Assembly: GCA_016716405.1 (NCBI GenBank) | Contig: JADJWK010000004.1 | Location: forward strand, 806,001-870,000 | DNA length: 64,000 nt | Direction: 5' to 3' | Source of the DNA: Candidatus Melainabacteria bacterium | GTDB lineage: Bacteria > Cyanobacteriota > Vampirovibrionia > Obscuribacterales > Obscuribacteraceae | Shown here: positions 24,009 to 32,690 of the stretch, in pieces | Layout of the letters: each line of letters starts with the position of its first letter | Position numbering within the stretch: position 1 is the first letter of the stretch | The notes under the pieces: generated by a model | What the model was told of the DNA's origin: nothing | Databases searched by the model: none | Seen by the model: only the letters and a program-made list of their open reading frames with translations | Translations under genes and position numbers: made by a program

Positions 24009-24635
24009 ATGCTCAGCGGATATAGACTCGAAGTTATCGTCGGTTGTATGAGCGCCGGAAAGAGCAGCGAACTGATTCGCCGCATCGAAAGGGCTCGTCT
24101 GGCCTATCTGCCTACCATAATCGTCAGGCCCAAGACAGACACCAGATCCAAGGAAAACCACGTCGAATCGAGAAATGGTCTGGCCTCCCAGGCCATCGTC
24201 ACCGAGACGGCCAACGATATTCTCAAATACTCGTCTCATGCCGTAGTAATCGGTCTGGATGAGTGCCAGTTCTACGGGCCCGAGATTATCCCGGTGGTCA
24301 AGACTCTGCTCAGGCAGAAGAAGAAAATCATCGCCTCCGGACTCGATCTGGATTTTAGAGGCGAGCCTTTCGGTCATATGCCTCAGCTCATGGCCATGGC
24401 CGACCGCGTGGACAAGCTCCTCGCCGTTTGCCGTAAATGCGGCTCGGACTTCGCCTGCCGCACCCAGCGCATGGTCCACTCCGACGAGCAGATCCTGGTC
24501 GGGGACTGCCAGTACGAGGCCCGCTGCATCCACTGTTTCGAGCCCCCGGGCGAATACCAGCTGCGCCTGGAGCTGCCCCTGGCCGAGACCACGCCCATGA
24601 CCCTGAGCCTGGTTCCGGATGTAGCAGCCAGCTAG
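24009..24635 (+). CDS. tdk: Thymidine kinase (type II)
   Basis: The 208-residue protein has the P-loop GCMSAGKSSE, the Walker B-like DECQFYG, and the zinc-binding CRKCG plus a second Cys pair (ARCIHCF). It phosphorylates thymidine for salvage. Size and motifs are normal. The ATG has GGAG 14 nt upstream. A terminator follows. Confidence 0.95.
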   Translation: MLSGYRLEVIVGCMSAGKSSELIRRIERARLAYLPTIIVRPKTDTRSKENHVESRNGLASQAIVTETANDILKYSSHAVVIGLDECQFYGPEIIPVVKTLLRQKKKIIASGLDLDFRGEPFGHMPQLMAMADRVDKLLAVCRKCGSDFACRTQRMVHSDEQILVGDCQYEARCIHCFEPPGEYQLRLELPLAETTPMTLSLVPDVAAS

Positions 24636-24654
24636 AAAGCCTTCCAACGCACGC

Positions 24655-24690
24655 AAAGCGCTCGGTTCTCGACAAACCGGGCGTTTTGTG
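24655..24690 (+). terminator. Intrinsic terminator after tdk
   Basis: GCTCGGTT (24660-24667) pairs with AACCGGGC (24675-24682), extended by outer A-T and G-C pairs, followed by GTTTTGTG. Confidence 0.75.
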
Positions 24691-24796
24691 TAAACAAAGC
24701 TTAACCAAATTGAGTCTCCCTGGCTAATCTGTTACCGCCCGGATGTCATGGGCATAACCATTTGTGGCCTGTACCGCATTTACTGGAGTTAGCAAT

Positions 24797-25219
24797 ATGA
24801 TCAGAAGCATTCTCAATGCCCTTCGATCGCTCAAGTTTCTGAAAAAAGAAGAGCCCGTGGCCGAACAGGCCGAATCTCAGGGGCACCACTGGCAAGGCAA
24901 TCTCGATCAACTGGCGACGAGAATGGGAGAAAGTCCCATCCAGATGCGTTCGACTACCGAAATCGCCTTTCAGAGAAGTGAAGAAGCAAAAGAAGTAGAA
25001 GACAATTTCAAAAAGCTCTTCGATGAGTTCAAGAACGATACAAAACCCAAGGAAGATCCGCTCCGGGCCTCTCGCAAACCTCGCTCCACCGACGACACGG
25101 CCGTGGACCTGAAAGCCTGGTGGGGACAGTCGGTGGCGACCTGGGATCCGATCGACTCCAAGAACGTCCATTCGCCCCGGGACCAGAAACTGAGACGCCG
25201 GACGAAATGGTTCGAATAA
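24797..25219 (+). CDS. Small soluble protein of unknown function
   Basis: The 140-residue protein is not recognised. It is charged and helical, with an N-terminal amphipathic segment (IRSILNALRSLKFLKKEEP), a central coiled-coil-like part (EEAKEVEDNFKKLFDEFKN) and a basic C-terminus with several Trp residues. ATG 24797 has GGAG 9 nt upstream. Confidence 0.55.
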   Translation: MIRSILNALRSLKFLKKEEPVAEQAESQGHHWQGNLDQLATRMGESPIQMRSTTEIAFQRSEEAKEVEDNFKKLFDEFKNDTKPKEDPLRASRKPRSTDDTAVDLKAWWGQSVATWDPIDSKNVHSPRDQKLRRRTKWFE

Positions 25220-25262
25220 GGTCCGATTACGCAGATCCGTTTTATTCGTAAGTATAAGCCGA

Positions 25263-25274
25263 TATAATCTGCCT
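25263..25274 (+). promoter_or_regulatory. -10 element giving a leaderless methyltransferase mRNA
   Basis: A perfect TATAAT at 25263-25268 ends 6 nt before the ATG at 25275, so transcription should start on or next to the start codon. No Shine-Dalgarno is seen. The -35 region is weak. Confidence 0.5.
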
Positions 25275-26741
25275 ATGGGCAGGCACGCGAAATCCGTTCT
25301 TCTTGCCGAAGAGGAAAGCATAGACCGACGCGAAAAAGGCTACTACTCCACGCCTGCTTTCATAGCCGACTATCTGACCGGAGCCCTGCTCGAGCGCAGC
25401 CTTGACCCTGTCGATCACCACGGCAAGACCGCTCTTGATCCCTGCACAGGCAAAGAGGAGCTGGCTGGCGGGCTGATCGATGCCGGCGTGGCAGTCGACT
25501 CTTTCGACATAGAGGACTATGGCTGGCACCACCGGAGCTCTTTCCGCAAGCAGGACTTCCTGGAGTTCTATATCGCGCATAAGGGCAGGCAGCTCGATTA
25601 CGACTTCTACATCGCCAATCCCCCCTATAACTGCCACGAGTCGAGCTATATAAGGGAGCGGCGAGAGGAGCTGCGCCGGGCTTTTCCAGACACCGGCGCC
25701 GGCAATATGTATTCGATGTTTCTCGCCGCCATGATCGATCTGGCCAGAGATGGTGCCCTCATTGCCACCATCACATTCGATTCTTTTCTCACCGGCGGCG
25801 CGCATCAGGGTCTCAGGGAAAAGATTCTCGAGCAATGCTCCCTGCACGAGCTCATTCTCTGCCCCCGGGATCTCTTTCTAAAACAGAAAGCCGAGGTGAG
25901 AACCTGTTTGCTGGTTCTTCAAAAAGGCAGGAGATACCAGGGAGCCGTGCGCGTAGCGGACCGCCCGAAAGACACCGGCACTTTCGAAAAGCAGCTCGGG
26001 AGCCGGCGCATAGCCAGCGCTCACCTTGCCAGCATCGTCCTGGAACGAGACCGCAAACAGCTCCTGCCCGGCTGTCCGGAAGAGATTTTCAACCTCTTCG
26101 AGAATCCCAGGCTGGGCGAGGTTTTCTCTTGCATAACCGGCATATCCACCGGCAATGACCGGCTCTATCTATCGGCAGAGCGCAAACCGGGCTTCTCAAT
26201 ACCCTTTTACAAGAATCCCGGCAGTAGAAGGTTCTTCACCGAGCCCGACGGTTACCTGCCGGATGATTTCCTGGCGATCGAGAAACGAGTGAGCAATTTC
26301 ATGGTCCGCAACAAAGCTCTTCTCTTCAAAGAGGGTATCACATGCTCGAGCATGGGCATTCCATTTTCGGCCTGCTATCTTCCTCCTGGCTCCACATATG
26401 GTGTCAATCCCAATATCATCGCCCCACACGCGGACATCTGGTGGCTGATCGCTTATCTCAACAGCAGCCTGGTGACTTATATAGTCAGAGCCGTCCTGCT
26501 TCGGACCAATATGATCACATCCGGCTATGTGAGCCGGATTCCGCTTATCGAGCTTGCGGCGGCAAAGAAACGCAGGCTCGAAGAACTGGCAAGATCAGGC
26601 TTCGAGACAGGTCCTGGCAAGACTGATACGACTGCGCTCATCGAAGCCGTGGATACAATTGTTTTCGAGGCTGCCGGTTTGAGTCCGGAGACTGTCGCAA
26701 CAATACGGGCTTTCTGCCTCGATCCGATCGCCCTGACATGA
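25275..26741 (+). CDS. Solitary N6-adenine-specific DNA methyltransferase
   Basis: The 488-residue class I SAM-dependent enzyme has the SAM motif TALDPCTGKEELAGGL near residue 51 and the catalytic NPPY (FYIANPPYNCHE) near 115, diagnostic of N6-adenine methyltransferases. The C-terminal half, with ITGISTGNDRLYL and PFYKNPGSRRF, resembles the target-recognition part of type IIG/Eco57I-like enzymes. No restriction nuclease, specificity subunit or BREX gene is adjacent, so it may be an orphan regulatory methylase. The transcript is probably leaderless. Cannot say which sequence is methylated. Confidence 0.85.
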   Translation: MGRHAKSVLLAEEESIDRREKGYYSTPAFIADYLTGALLERSLDPVDHHGKTALDPCTGKEELAGGLIDAGVAVDSFDIEDYGWHHRSSFRKQDFLEFYIAHKGRQLDYDFYIANPPYNCHESSYIRERREELRRAFPDTGAGNMYSMFLAAMIDLARDGALIATITFDSFLTGGAHQGLREKILEQCSLHELILCPRDLFLKQKAEVRTCLLVLQKGRRYQGAVRVADRPKDTGTFEKQLGSRRIASAHLASIVLERDRKQLLPGCPEEIFNLFENPRLGEVFSCITGISTGNDRLYLSAERKPGFSIPFYKNPGSRRFFTEPDGYLPDDFLAIEKRVSNFMVRNKALLFKEGITCSSMGIPFSACYLPPGSTYGVNPNIIAPHADIWWLIAYLNSSLVTYIVRAVLLRTNMITSGYVSRIPLIELAAAKKRRLEELARSGFETGPGKTDTTALIEAVDTIVFEAAGLSPETVATIRAFCLDPIALT

Positions 26742-26860
26742 CTTATAGCCCGGCGTTGCCAAGAGGCGCAAGTTTAAGCCAAGCCCAAGATGGTAATATG
26801 TCATAAGGTGCAAACACCGCTTCGCTTCATTTCAAAACAGCGGTCGAAGCAGGGGGACTT

Positions 26861-27277
26861 ATGAAACCACTGAAGAAGACAGCATACTTGAGCCTCGCCC
26901 TTATGCTGACATGTTTTGGTCAGACAGCTATCGCCGGTAAGACTGCTGCGGCAGGGAAATCGACCCACAAAGCGACCAGCCGCAGCAAGCAAAAGACCAG
27001 CCACAGAACGACCAGAAAGAGAGCCTCCCGCTCGGGCAAGAAGTACCGGGCTAGCGGTCTGGTCCCGCCTCCTCCGGCCTATGCGCCCTCGATCCTGCCC
27101 GAGATTGTCTATTCCCGTTATCGGCACCGGAACCACCACAAGGTAGAGACCGCCGACGAGAACAAAGAGCCCAAAGCTTCCGACACGTATTCCAAGCACT
27201 TCTACACCAGAGAAGGCGACGAAGATCCGGAACCGGTCAAGCCCAACAAATATGTAACCTACTGGGGCAAGGGCTGA
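26861..27277 (+). CDS. Small secreted basic protein of unknown function
   Basis: The 138-residue product has a signal peptide (MKPLKKTAYLSLALMLTCFG...AIA), then a Lys/Arg/Ser/Thr-rich stretch and a proline- and tyrosine-rich C-terminal region. It may bind acidic surface polymers. AGGGGG lies 5 nt upstream of the ATG. Confidence 0.65.
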   Translation: MKPLKKTAYLSLALMLTCFGQTAIAGKTAAAGKSTHKATSRSKQKTSHRTTRKRASRSGKKYRASGLVPPPPAYAPSILPEIVYSRYRHRNHHKVETADENKEPKASDTYSKHFYTREGDEDPEPVKPNKYVTYWGKG

Positions 27278-27290
27278 GCCCGGTCCAAGG

Positions 27291-28466
27291 TCATAGACGC
27301 TCGAGAATCATCGCGATGCCCATGCCTCCGCCGATGCATAGGCTGACGCAACCATAGCGAGCCTGGCGCCGCTCGAGCTCGTGGGCGATGGTAAGGATGA
27401 GCCTGGCGCCGGTGGCACCAAAGGGGTGACCGATTGCAATGGCGCCGCCGTTGACATTGACTTTCTCCCGGGGAAGCCCGAGCTCTTTCTCGCATGCTAG
27501 ATATTGAGCCGCAAATGCCTCATTGATCTCGAATAAATCGATGTCGGATAGCTTCAACGATGCCTTCTCCAGAGCCAGAGGAATCGCCGGCACGGGACCG
27601 ATACCCATGATCCGGGGCGGGACGCCGACCGTAGCCCAGCTCACCACGCGACACATGGGCTCGAGCTCTTTCTTGCCCGCCAGCTCCTCGGTGGTCACCA
27701 CCAGGGCTGCCGCACCGTCCACGATACCGCAGGCATTGCCGGCCGTGACCGTGCCTCCCCTGGCGAAAGCCGGCCCCAGCTTGGCAAGCGCCTCGAGAGT
27801 AGAGCCCGGACGAGGGTGCTCGTCAACCGCCACCACTGTCTCGCCTTTTCGACCCGGTACCGAAACCGGTGCAATCTCCGCTGTCAGCCTGCCGGCTTCC
27901 ATCGCTTCCTTGCAGCGCATCTGGCTGGTGAGGGCGAACTCATCCTGCTCTTCCCGGCTTATAGAATAATCTTTCTGCAGATTCTCGGCGGTTTCGCCCA
28001 TGGAGGCATCCGGCAAGGTGTCCCGGATATCGAGGCCGTCCCAGAGCTCGTGATGTCCCATGCGACCGCCCCAGCGGTTGCTCCAGTTGATATAGGGCGT
28101 CATCGAGAGCGAGTCGGTCCCACCGGCCAGGACTATTTTCGCCTGACCCGATGCGATCAGCATCTCGGCGGTAGCCACTGCCATGACCCCGGAGCCGCAA
28201 AGCAGATTGAGAATCAGTCCCGGGGTCGATTCTCTGAGACCGGCTCTCAGTCCCACATGACGAGCGAGGTAGATGGCATCCTTGCTGGTCTGCAAAACGT
28301 TGCCCATCACCGTATAGTCGATCTCTTCAGCCTCCACCCCCGAACGCTCGATGGCATGCTTGCTGGCATGGACGGCCAGGTCGGTGGCGGTGAGGGTCGC
28401 CAGACCTCCTCCGAAAGCCCCGAAAGGCGTCCGGGCTCCGTTTACGATAACCAGATTCGTTGACAT
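27291..28466 (-). CDS. Acetyl-CoA acyltransferase (thiolase)
   Basis: The 391-residue thiolase has the nucleophilic Cys in LNLLCGSGVMAV near residue 90, NEAFAAQ near 318, the His in GGAIAIGHPFGATGAR near 350 and the second Cys in CIGGGMGIA near 380. It condenses or cleaves acyl-CoA; biosynthetic (acetoacetyl-CoA) or beta-oxidation use cannot be told apart. ATG 28466 is chosen over an upstream in-frame start. It is divergent from ald. Confidence 0.93.
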   Translation of the reverse strand: MSTNLVIVNGARTPFGAFGGGLATLTATDLAVHASKHAIERSGVEAEEIDYTVMGNVLQTSKDAIYLARHVGLRAGLRESTPGLILNLLCGSGVMAVATAEMLIASGQAKIVLAGGTDSLSMTPYINWSNRWGGRMGHHELWDGLDIRDTLPDASMGETAENLQKDYSISREEQDEFALTSQMRCKEAMEAGRLTAEIAPVSVPGRKGETVVAVDEHPRPGSTLEALAKLGPAFARGGTVTAGNACGIVDGAAALVVTTEELAGKKELEPMCRVVSWATVGVPPRIMGIGPVPAIPLALEKASLKLSDIDLFEINEAFAAQYLACEKELGLPREKVNVNGGAIAIGHPFGATGARLILTIAHELERRQARYGCVSLCIGGGMGIAMILERL

Positions 28467-28578
28467 TGGCACCAATCCTAAAACAACTATCAAAAGTATA
28501 TCGACAGCCTATACCGCCGGAGTAGAATATTGTCCTCTTGTGAGATTAAAGGTTTTGCACACAACGGAGGGCAGAAAC

Positions 28579-29679
28579 TTGGCCAAGGTTGGAGTTCCCA
28601 AAGAGATTCTTGATAACGAATATCGAGTCGCCCTTACGTTGGCGGGGCTCAATGCCCTGAAAAGTCAGGGACATACAGTCTATGTCGAAACCAGAGCTGG
28701 TGTTGGCAGCGGTATCAGCGACGACGAATACAAAGCTGGCGGCGCCAAAATTCTTCCCGACGCCGCAGCCGTCTTCGAAGAAGCCGACCTGATCCTGAAA
28801 GTGAAAGAGCCCAAGGCTAGCGAAGTCAAGCTCCTCAAGAAAGGCCAGCTCCTCTTCACCTACCTGCACCTGGCAGCCCACCCGCAACTGGCCACCGACC
28901 TGGCCAAGACCGGCGCCACCTGTATCGCCTACGAGACCGTGCAGCTCCCCAACAACGCCCTGCCCCTGCTCACCCCAATGAGCGAGATCGCCGGACGTCT
29001 CTCCACCCAGATCGGCGCCAATTATCTCGAGCGCCCCATGGGCGGTCGTGGTGTCCTCCTGGGCGGCGTGCCTGGCGTGGAGCCCGGCGAGGTCGTGATC
29101 ATCGGTGGTGGCGTCGTCGGCACCAATGCCGCCAAAGTCGCCCTGGGACTGGGTGCTCGAGTCACGATCTTCGACCTCTCCCTCGACCGTCTCCGTTATC
29201 TCGATGACGTTTTCGGCGGTCAGGTCCGCACAGTCTTCTCTGTCGGACATTATCTCGAGAAGCTCCTTCCCTCCGCCGATCTGCTCATCGGCGCCGTGCT
29301 CATCCCCGGCAAGCAAGCCCCGAGAATCGTCACCAGGGACATGGTCAAGAACATGAAACCCGGCTCGGTGATCGTGGATGTGTCGGTGGACCAGGGCGGG
29401 TGTATCGAGACCATTCACTCGACAACCCACTCCGAGCCCACCTATCTGGTGGACGGCGTCCTTCACTACGGCGTCGCCAACATCCCCGGCGCGGTGCCCT
29501 GGACATCCACCCGGGCCCTCACCAACGCCACCCTGCACTATTGCCTGAAACTCGCCCAGGGCGGCTACAAAGCCTGCCTGGATGATCCCGTCCTCATGGC
29601 CGGAGTCAATATCCACGAAGGCGAGATCGTGCACCCCGGTGTTCTGGAAGCCGTCGGCAAGCCTGTCGCCACCGCCTGA
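28579..29679 (+). CDS. ald: Alanine dehydrogenase
   Basis: The 366-residue protein has the N-terminal VGVPKEILDNEYRVALT, the substrate-binding KVKEP and the NAD-binding GGGVVGTNAAKVALGLGA, and ends in GVLEAVGKPV. It interconverts L-alanine and pyruvate with NAD. The start is TTG 28579, which has CGGAGGG 7 nt upstream; there is no ATG at this point. xthA follows after 5 nt. Confidence 0.93.
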   Translation: MAKVGVPKEILDNEYRVALTLAGLNALKSQGHTVYVETRAGVGSGISDDEYKAGGAKILPDAAAVFEEADLILKVKEPKASEVKLLKKGQLLFTYLHLAAHPQLATDLAKTGATCIAYETVQLPNNALPLLTPMSEIAGRLSTQIGANYLERPMGGRGVLLGGVPGVEPGEVVIIGGGVVGTNAAKVALGLGARVTIFDLSLDRLRYLDDVFGGQVRTVFSVGHYLEKLLPSADLLIGAVLIPGKQAPRIVTRDMVKNMKPGSVIVDVSVDQGGCIETIHSTTHSEPTYLVDGVLHYGVANIPGAVPWTSTRALTNATLHYCLKLAQGGYKACLDDPVLMAGVNIHEGEIVHPGVLEAVGKPVATA

Positions 29680-29684
29680 GCTCG

Positions 29685-30476
29685 ATGAGCCGGCGCCAAG
29701 GACAAGAAGTCATCAAGCTAGCCTCCTGGAACGTGAACGGCATCCGCAGCGCGGCCAGGAAGGGATTCTACCAATGGCTGGCGGAAAGCCGGGCGGATAT
29801 AGTCGGCATCCAGGAGACCAAGATCGCTGCTGATCAGCTCAATCAGGAGCTGGTGGCGCCTCCGGGCTACACCAGCTTCTGGAGCCATGCCGACAAACGC
29901 GGCTATAGCGGGGTGGCCCTTTTCGTCCGAGACGCGCCCATCAAAGTCGAGTACGGGCTGGGGGTGAGGAAATTCGACCAGGAAGGCCGGACAATCGTGG
30001 CAGAATATCCGGCTTTCACTCTTTTCAACATCTACTACCCGAACGGCAAAGCCAGTGATGAGCGCCTCGACTACAAGATGGCCTTTTATGATGCCTTCCT
30101 GAAGAAAGCCCGCTCTTTGCTGAAAGAGGGAAAGAACCTGGTGGTTTGCGGCGATTTCAACACCGCCCACAAAGAGATCGATCTGGCCAGACCGAAAGAG
30201 AATGTCGCCACTTCGGGCTTCCTTCCCGAAGAGCGCGCCTGGATGGACAAATTCGTCAAAGCCGGCTTCGTGGACACATTCAGGCATTTCAACCAGGAGC
30301 CGGACAACTACAGCTGGTGGCATATGCGCACCTTCGCGAGGGAGCGCAACGTCGGCTGGCGTATCGACTATTTCTTCGTCAGCGAGGGTCTGGTTCCAGC
30401 CATGGTGGATGCCGGGATCGAGAGCAAAGTGATGGGATCCGACCACTGCCCGGTGACTCTCAGCCTGAAGCTCTGA
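29685..30476 (+). CDS. xthA: Exodeoxyribonuclease III
   Basis: The 263-residue EEP-family nuclease has LASWNVNGIRSA, QETKI, NIYYPNG, CGDFNTAHKEIDLA, WRIDYFFVS and the catalytic GSDHCPV, all in order. It is an AP endonuclease and 3'-5' exonuclease in base-excision repair. It is 5 nt downstream of ald and probably cotranscribed, though functionally unrelated. Confidence 0.95.
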   Translation: MSRRQGQEVIKLASWNVNGIRSAARKGFYQWLAESRADIVGIQETKIAADQLNQELVAPPGYTSFWSHADKRGYSGVALFVRDAPIKVEYGLGVRKFDQEGRTIVAEYPAFTLFNIYYPNGKASDERLDYKMAFYDAFLKKARSLLKEGKNLVVCGDFNTAHKEIDLARPKENVATSGFLPEERAWMDKFVKAGFVDTFRHFNQEPDNYSWWHMRTFARERNVGWRIDYFFVSEGLVPAMVDAGIESKVMGSDHCPVTLSLKL

Positions 30477-30606
30477 ATTTCTATGAAGAGTTTCTATTAA
30501 GACAAAAACCGCGAGGGTGAATATTGTTCCGATCTCATATAAGATATTCACCTGTCAAACTGGGCAAGGTACTTATACAGAGTAGACAGTCCCCAATCCG
30601 GACAAC

Positions 30607-32139
30607 ATGAACAAAGACATTCGACAGTTGATGGAGTCGGGCAACGAAGCCGTTCAGAACCAGGACATCTCTCAGGCCGAGACCATGTTCAAGGCAGCGC
30701 TCTGGGAAGCCGAGCGTACCAGTGACCCGATGGTGATCGCCGACTGTCTCGATCGCCTGGCCGAGCTCTATTTCGACAACGATCGCTTCGAAGAGGCTGA
30801 GCCCCTCTACAGGCGCGCCCTGGAAGCCAGGGAAAGCCGCCTCGACCCCAATCACGAGCAAATCGTCCAGAGCCTCAACAACCTTTCGGCTGTTTATTTC
30901 TTCCAGGAGAAATTCGAGAGCGCCGAGCCACTCTGTGTAAGATTAACCGAAATTTATGAGCGTGTTCTCGGACCGAACAATCCCGAGGTGGCTACCAGCT
31001 ATAACAATCTGGCCCTGCTCTATGCCGCCCAGCAAAAATTCGGAGCTGCCGAGGCCCTCTATAAACGCTCCCTGGAGCTCAAGCTCCGGGCCCTGGGGGA
31101 CAATCACCCGGAGGTCGGCGACATCCTCCACAATCTCGGCACCCTCTACCTTTCCGAGGAGCGCTATGAAGAAGCCCAGGCGAACCTCCTCAAGGCTCTC
31201 AATGTGCTGGAATCGACCCTGGGGACCGAGCACCCTGACCTGGAGGGCTTGATCATCAGCCTCGCTCAGGTCATGGAGCAAGCCGGCAACCTTGACGAAG
31301 CCACCAGGATGTACGAGCGTCTTCTCAATATCAAAGAGGTCAATCTCGGTCCCACCCATGACGAGGTTGTGGAAGCCATCAAGAATGTCGCCGGCTCTTA
31401 TGCCCGGCAGTCCAAATATGCCGAGTCCGAGCGTTTCTATAAACGCGCTCTGGCAATCAGAGAGCGCTCCCAGGGCAGGAAGTCCCTGGAAGGGGCCGAG
31501 CTTGTCTCGTATCTGGGTGATCTCTACCGAGACCAGAACAAGATCCCCCAGGCCGAGGAATTCTACAAAGAAGCCCTGACCATCTGCGAGCAGGTGCTGG
31601 GACCCAAGCACGAGCAGACCGAGCACCATCTGAAGAATATCGCCGGGTTTTATCAGTCATACAATCGTCATGCCAAAGCCGAGCCTTACTGGCAAAAACT
31701 GGTCGGATTCAAGGAGAAGGGCTTCGGCAAAGAAAGTCCTGAAGCCTTGCGAGCCAGGATATTGCTGGCAGACTGCCTGACCAACCAGGAAAAATACTCC
31801 GAGGCTGAGGTCCTTCTCAAAGACGTGGTGACCAGAGGCGAGAAGACTCTCGGTCCCGACAGTGTCGATTTCGGCGCTGCCCTTCACTGCCTGGCGGAGC
31901 TCAACCGGCTGACTCAAAAAGGCGAGGAGGCCGAGCAGCTCTATAAGCGCGCCATCGATGTTCGCACCAGGGCTCTGGGCCCGCAGCATATAGACGTGGC
32001 GAAGTCCCTGAAAGCCTATGCCACCCTCCTGCAATCCATGTACCGGGAAGCGGAGGCCGAGCACATGCTCAACTGCGCCCGGGCGATTCTCGACAGCCAC
32101 AAGCAGGATGCCGGTCAGCTATCGCAATCACTCTCCTGA
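30607..32139 (+). CDS. Cytosolic TPR protein (kinesin-light-chain-like repeats)
   Basis: The 510-residue protein has no signal peptide and consists almost wholly of about ten 42-residue TPRs of the TPR_12 type, each with the pattern A..lY..ql.....A...y.ral.i.e..lG..hp (for example VATSYNNLALLYAAQQKFGA, VGDILHNLGTLYLSEERYEE). Such repeats form a long superhelical scaffold. The 3' end overlaps the convergent membrane-protein gene by 25 nt. Confidence 0.88.
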   Translation: MNKDIRQLMESGNEAVQNQDISQAETMFKAALWEAERTSDPMVIADCLDRLAELYFDNDRFEEAEPLYRRALEARESRLDPNHEQIVQSLNNLSAVYFFQEKFESAEPLCVRLTEIYERVLGPNNPEVATSYNNLALLYAAQQKFGAAEALYKRSLELKLRALGDNHPEVGDILHNLGTLYLSEERYEEAQANLLKALNVLESTLGTEHPDLEGLIISLAQVMEQAGNLDEATRMYERLLNIKEVNLGPTHDEVVEAIKNVAGSYARQSKYAESERFYKRALAIRERSQGRKSLEGAELVSYLGDLYRDQNKIPQAEEFYKEALTICEQVLGPKHEQTEHHLKNIAGFYQSYNRHAKAEPYWQKLVGFKEKGFGKESPEALRARILLADCLTNQEKYSEAEVLLKDVVTRGEKTLGPDSVDFGAALHCLAELNRLTQKGEEAEQLYKRAIDVRTRALGPQHIDVAKSLKAYATLLQSMYREAEAEHMLNCARAILDSHKQDAGQLSQSLS

Positions 32140-32528
32140 TTGCCGCGTCCGAGGCAGAGCCCGATCTGCAAGGCGAGAGCCAGATAAGGCACGAAAGGCA
32201 CACCACCCAAATCAAGCGCACAGAATATGGATCCATCCATACTGTGCAATATAAACAGCCCTATGAGGGTGCGCTCGAAGGCGCCGTCTTTGTTGGTCCC
32301 CCAGCGTCTCACCCCATCGAGCATCAAATAGAGCGAAACGAGGACCAGGAGCAGGTTGAGCAACTGGGGCATGAGACCGGCGACGACAAGTAGAATCCGC
32401 CAGCCCGAGATCGCCGTGGCAGCAAGCTCGTGCGTGGCGCCGTAGGCGGTCAGCGGCAATATGGCCAGGACCGCCAGAATCACCGGTATGAACACCAGTA
32501 TGGATAGACTTTTGCTTCTATCTTTCAT
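32115..32528 (-). CDS. Small integral membrane protein of unknown function
   Basis: The 137-residue product has four predicted membrane helices: SILVFIPVILAVLAILPLTA, WRILLVVAGLMPQLLNLLLV, LIGLFILHSMDGSIFC and PYLALALQIGLCL. I do not recognise it. The start is ATG 32528. The stop lies inside the 3' end of the TPR gene on the other strand. Confidence 0.6.
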   Translation of the reverse strand: MKDRSKSLSILVFIPVILAVLAILPLTAYGATHELAATAISGWRILLVVAGLMPQLLNLLLVLVSLYLMLDGVRRWGTNKDGAFERTLIGLFILHSMDGSIFCALDLGGVPFVPYLALALQIGLCLGRGNQESDCDS

Positions 32529-32690
32529 TGTTGTATCGTAGTGGTATAAGAATCCGCACCACATACGACACCAGGCAAAAGCCCTGGCCGGGGGGCCCGA
32601 ATTCTATTTTTCTCGATTGCTGGTAAGTTGATCCAAAACGGGCCGGAAAGACCCGCACCAAGAATAGGCTAAAGCCGGGCGGTTGTCAAG

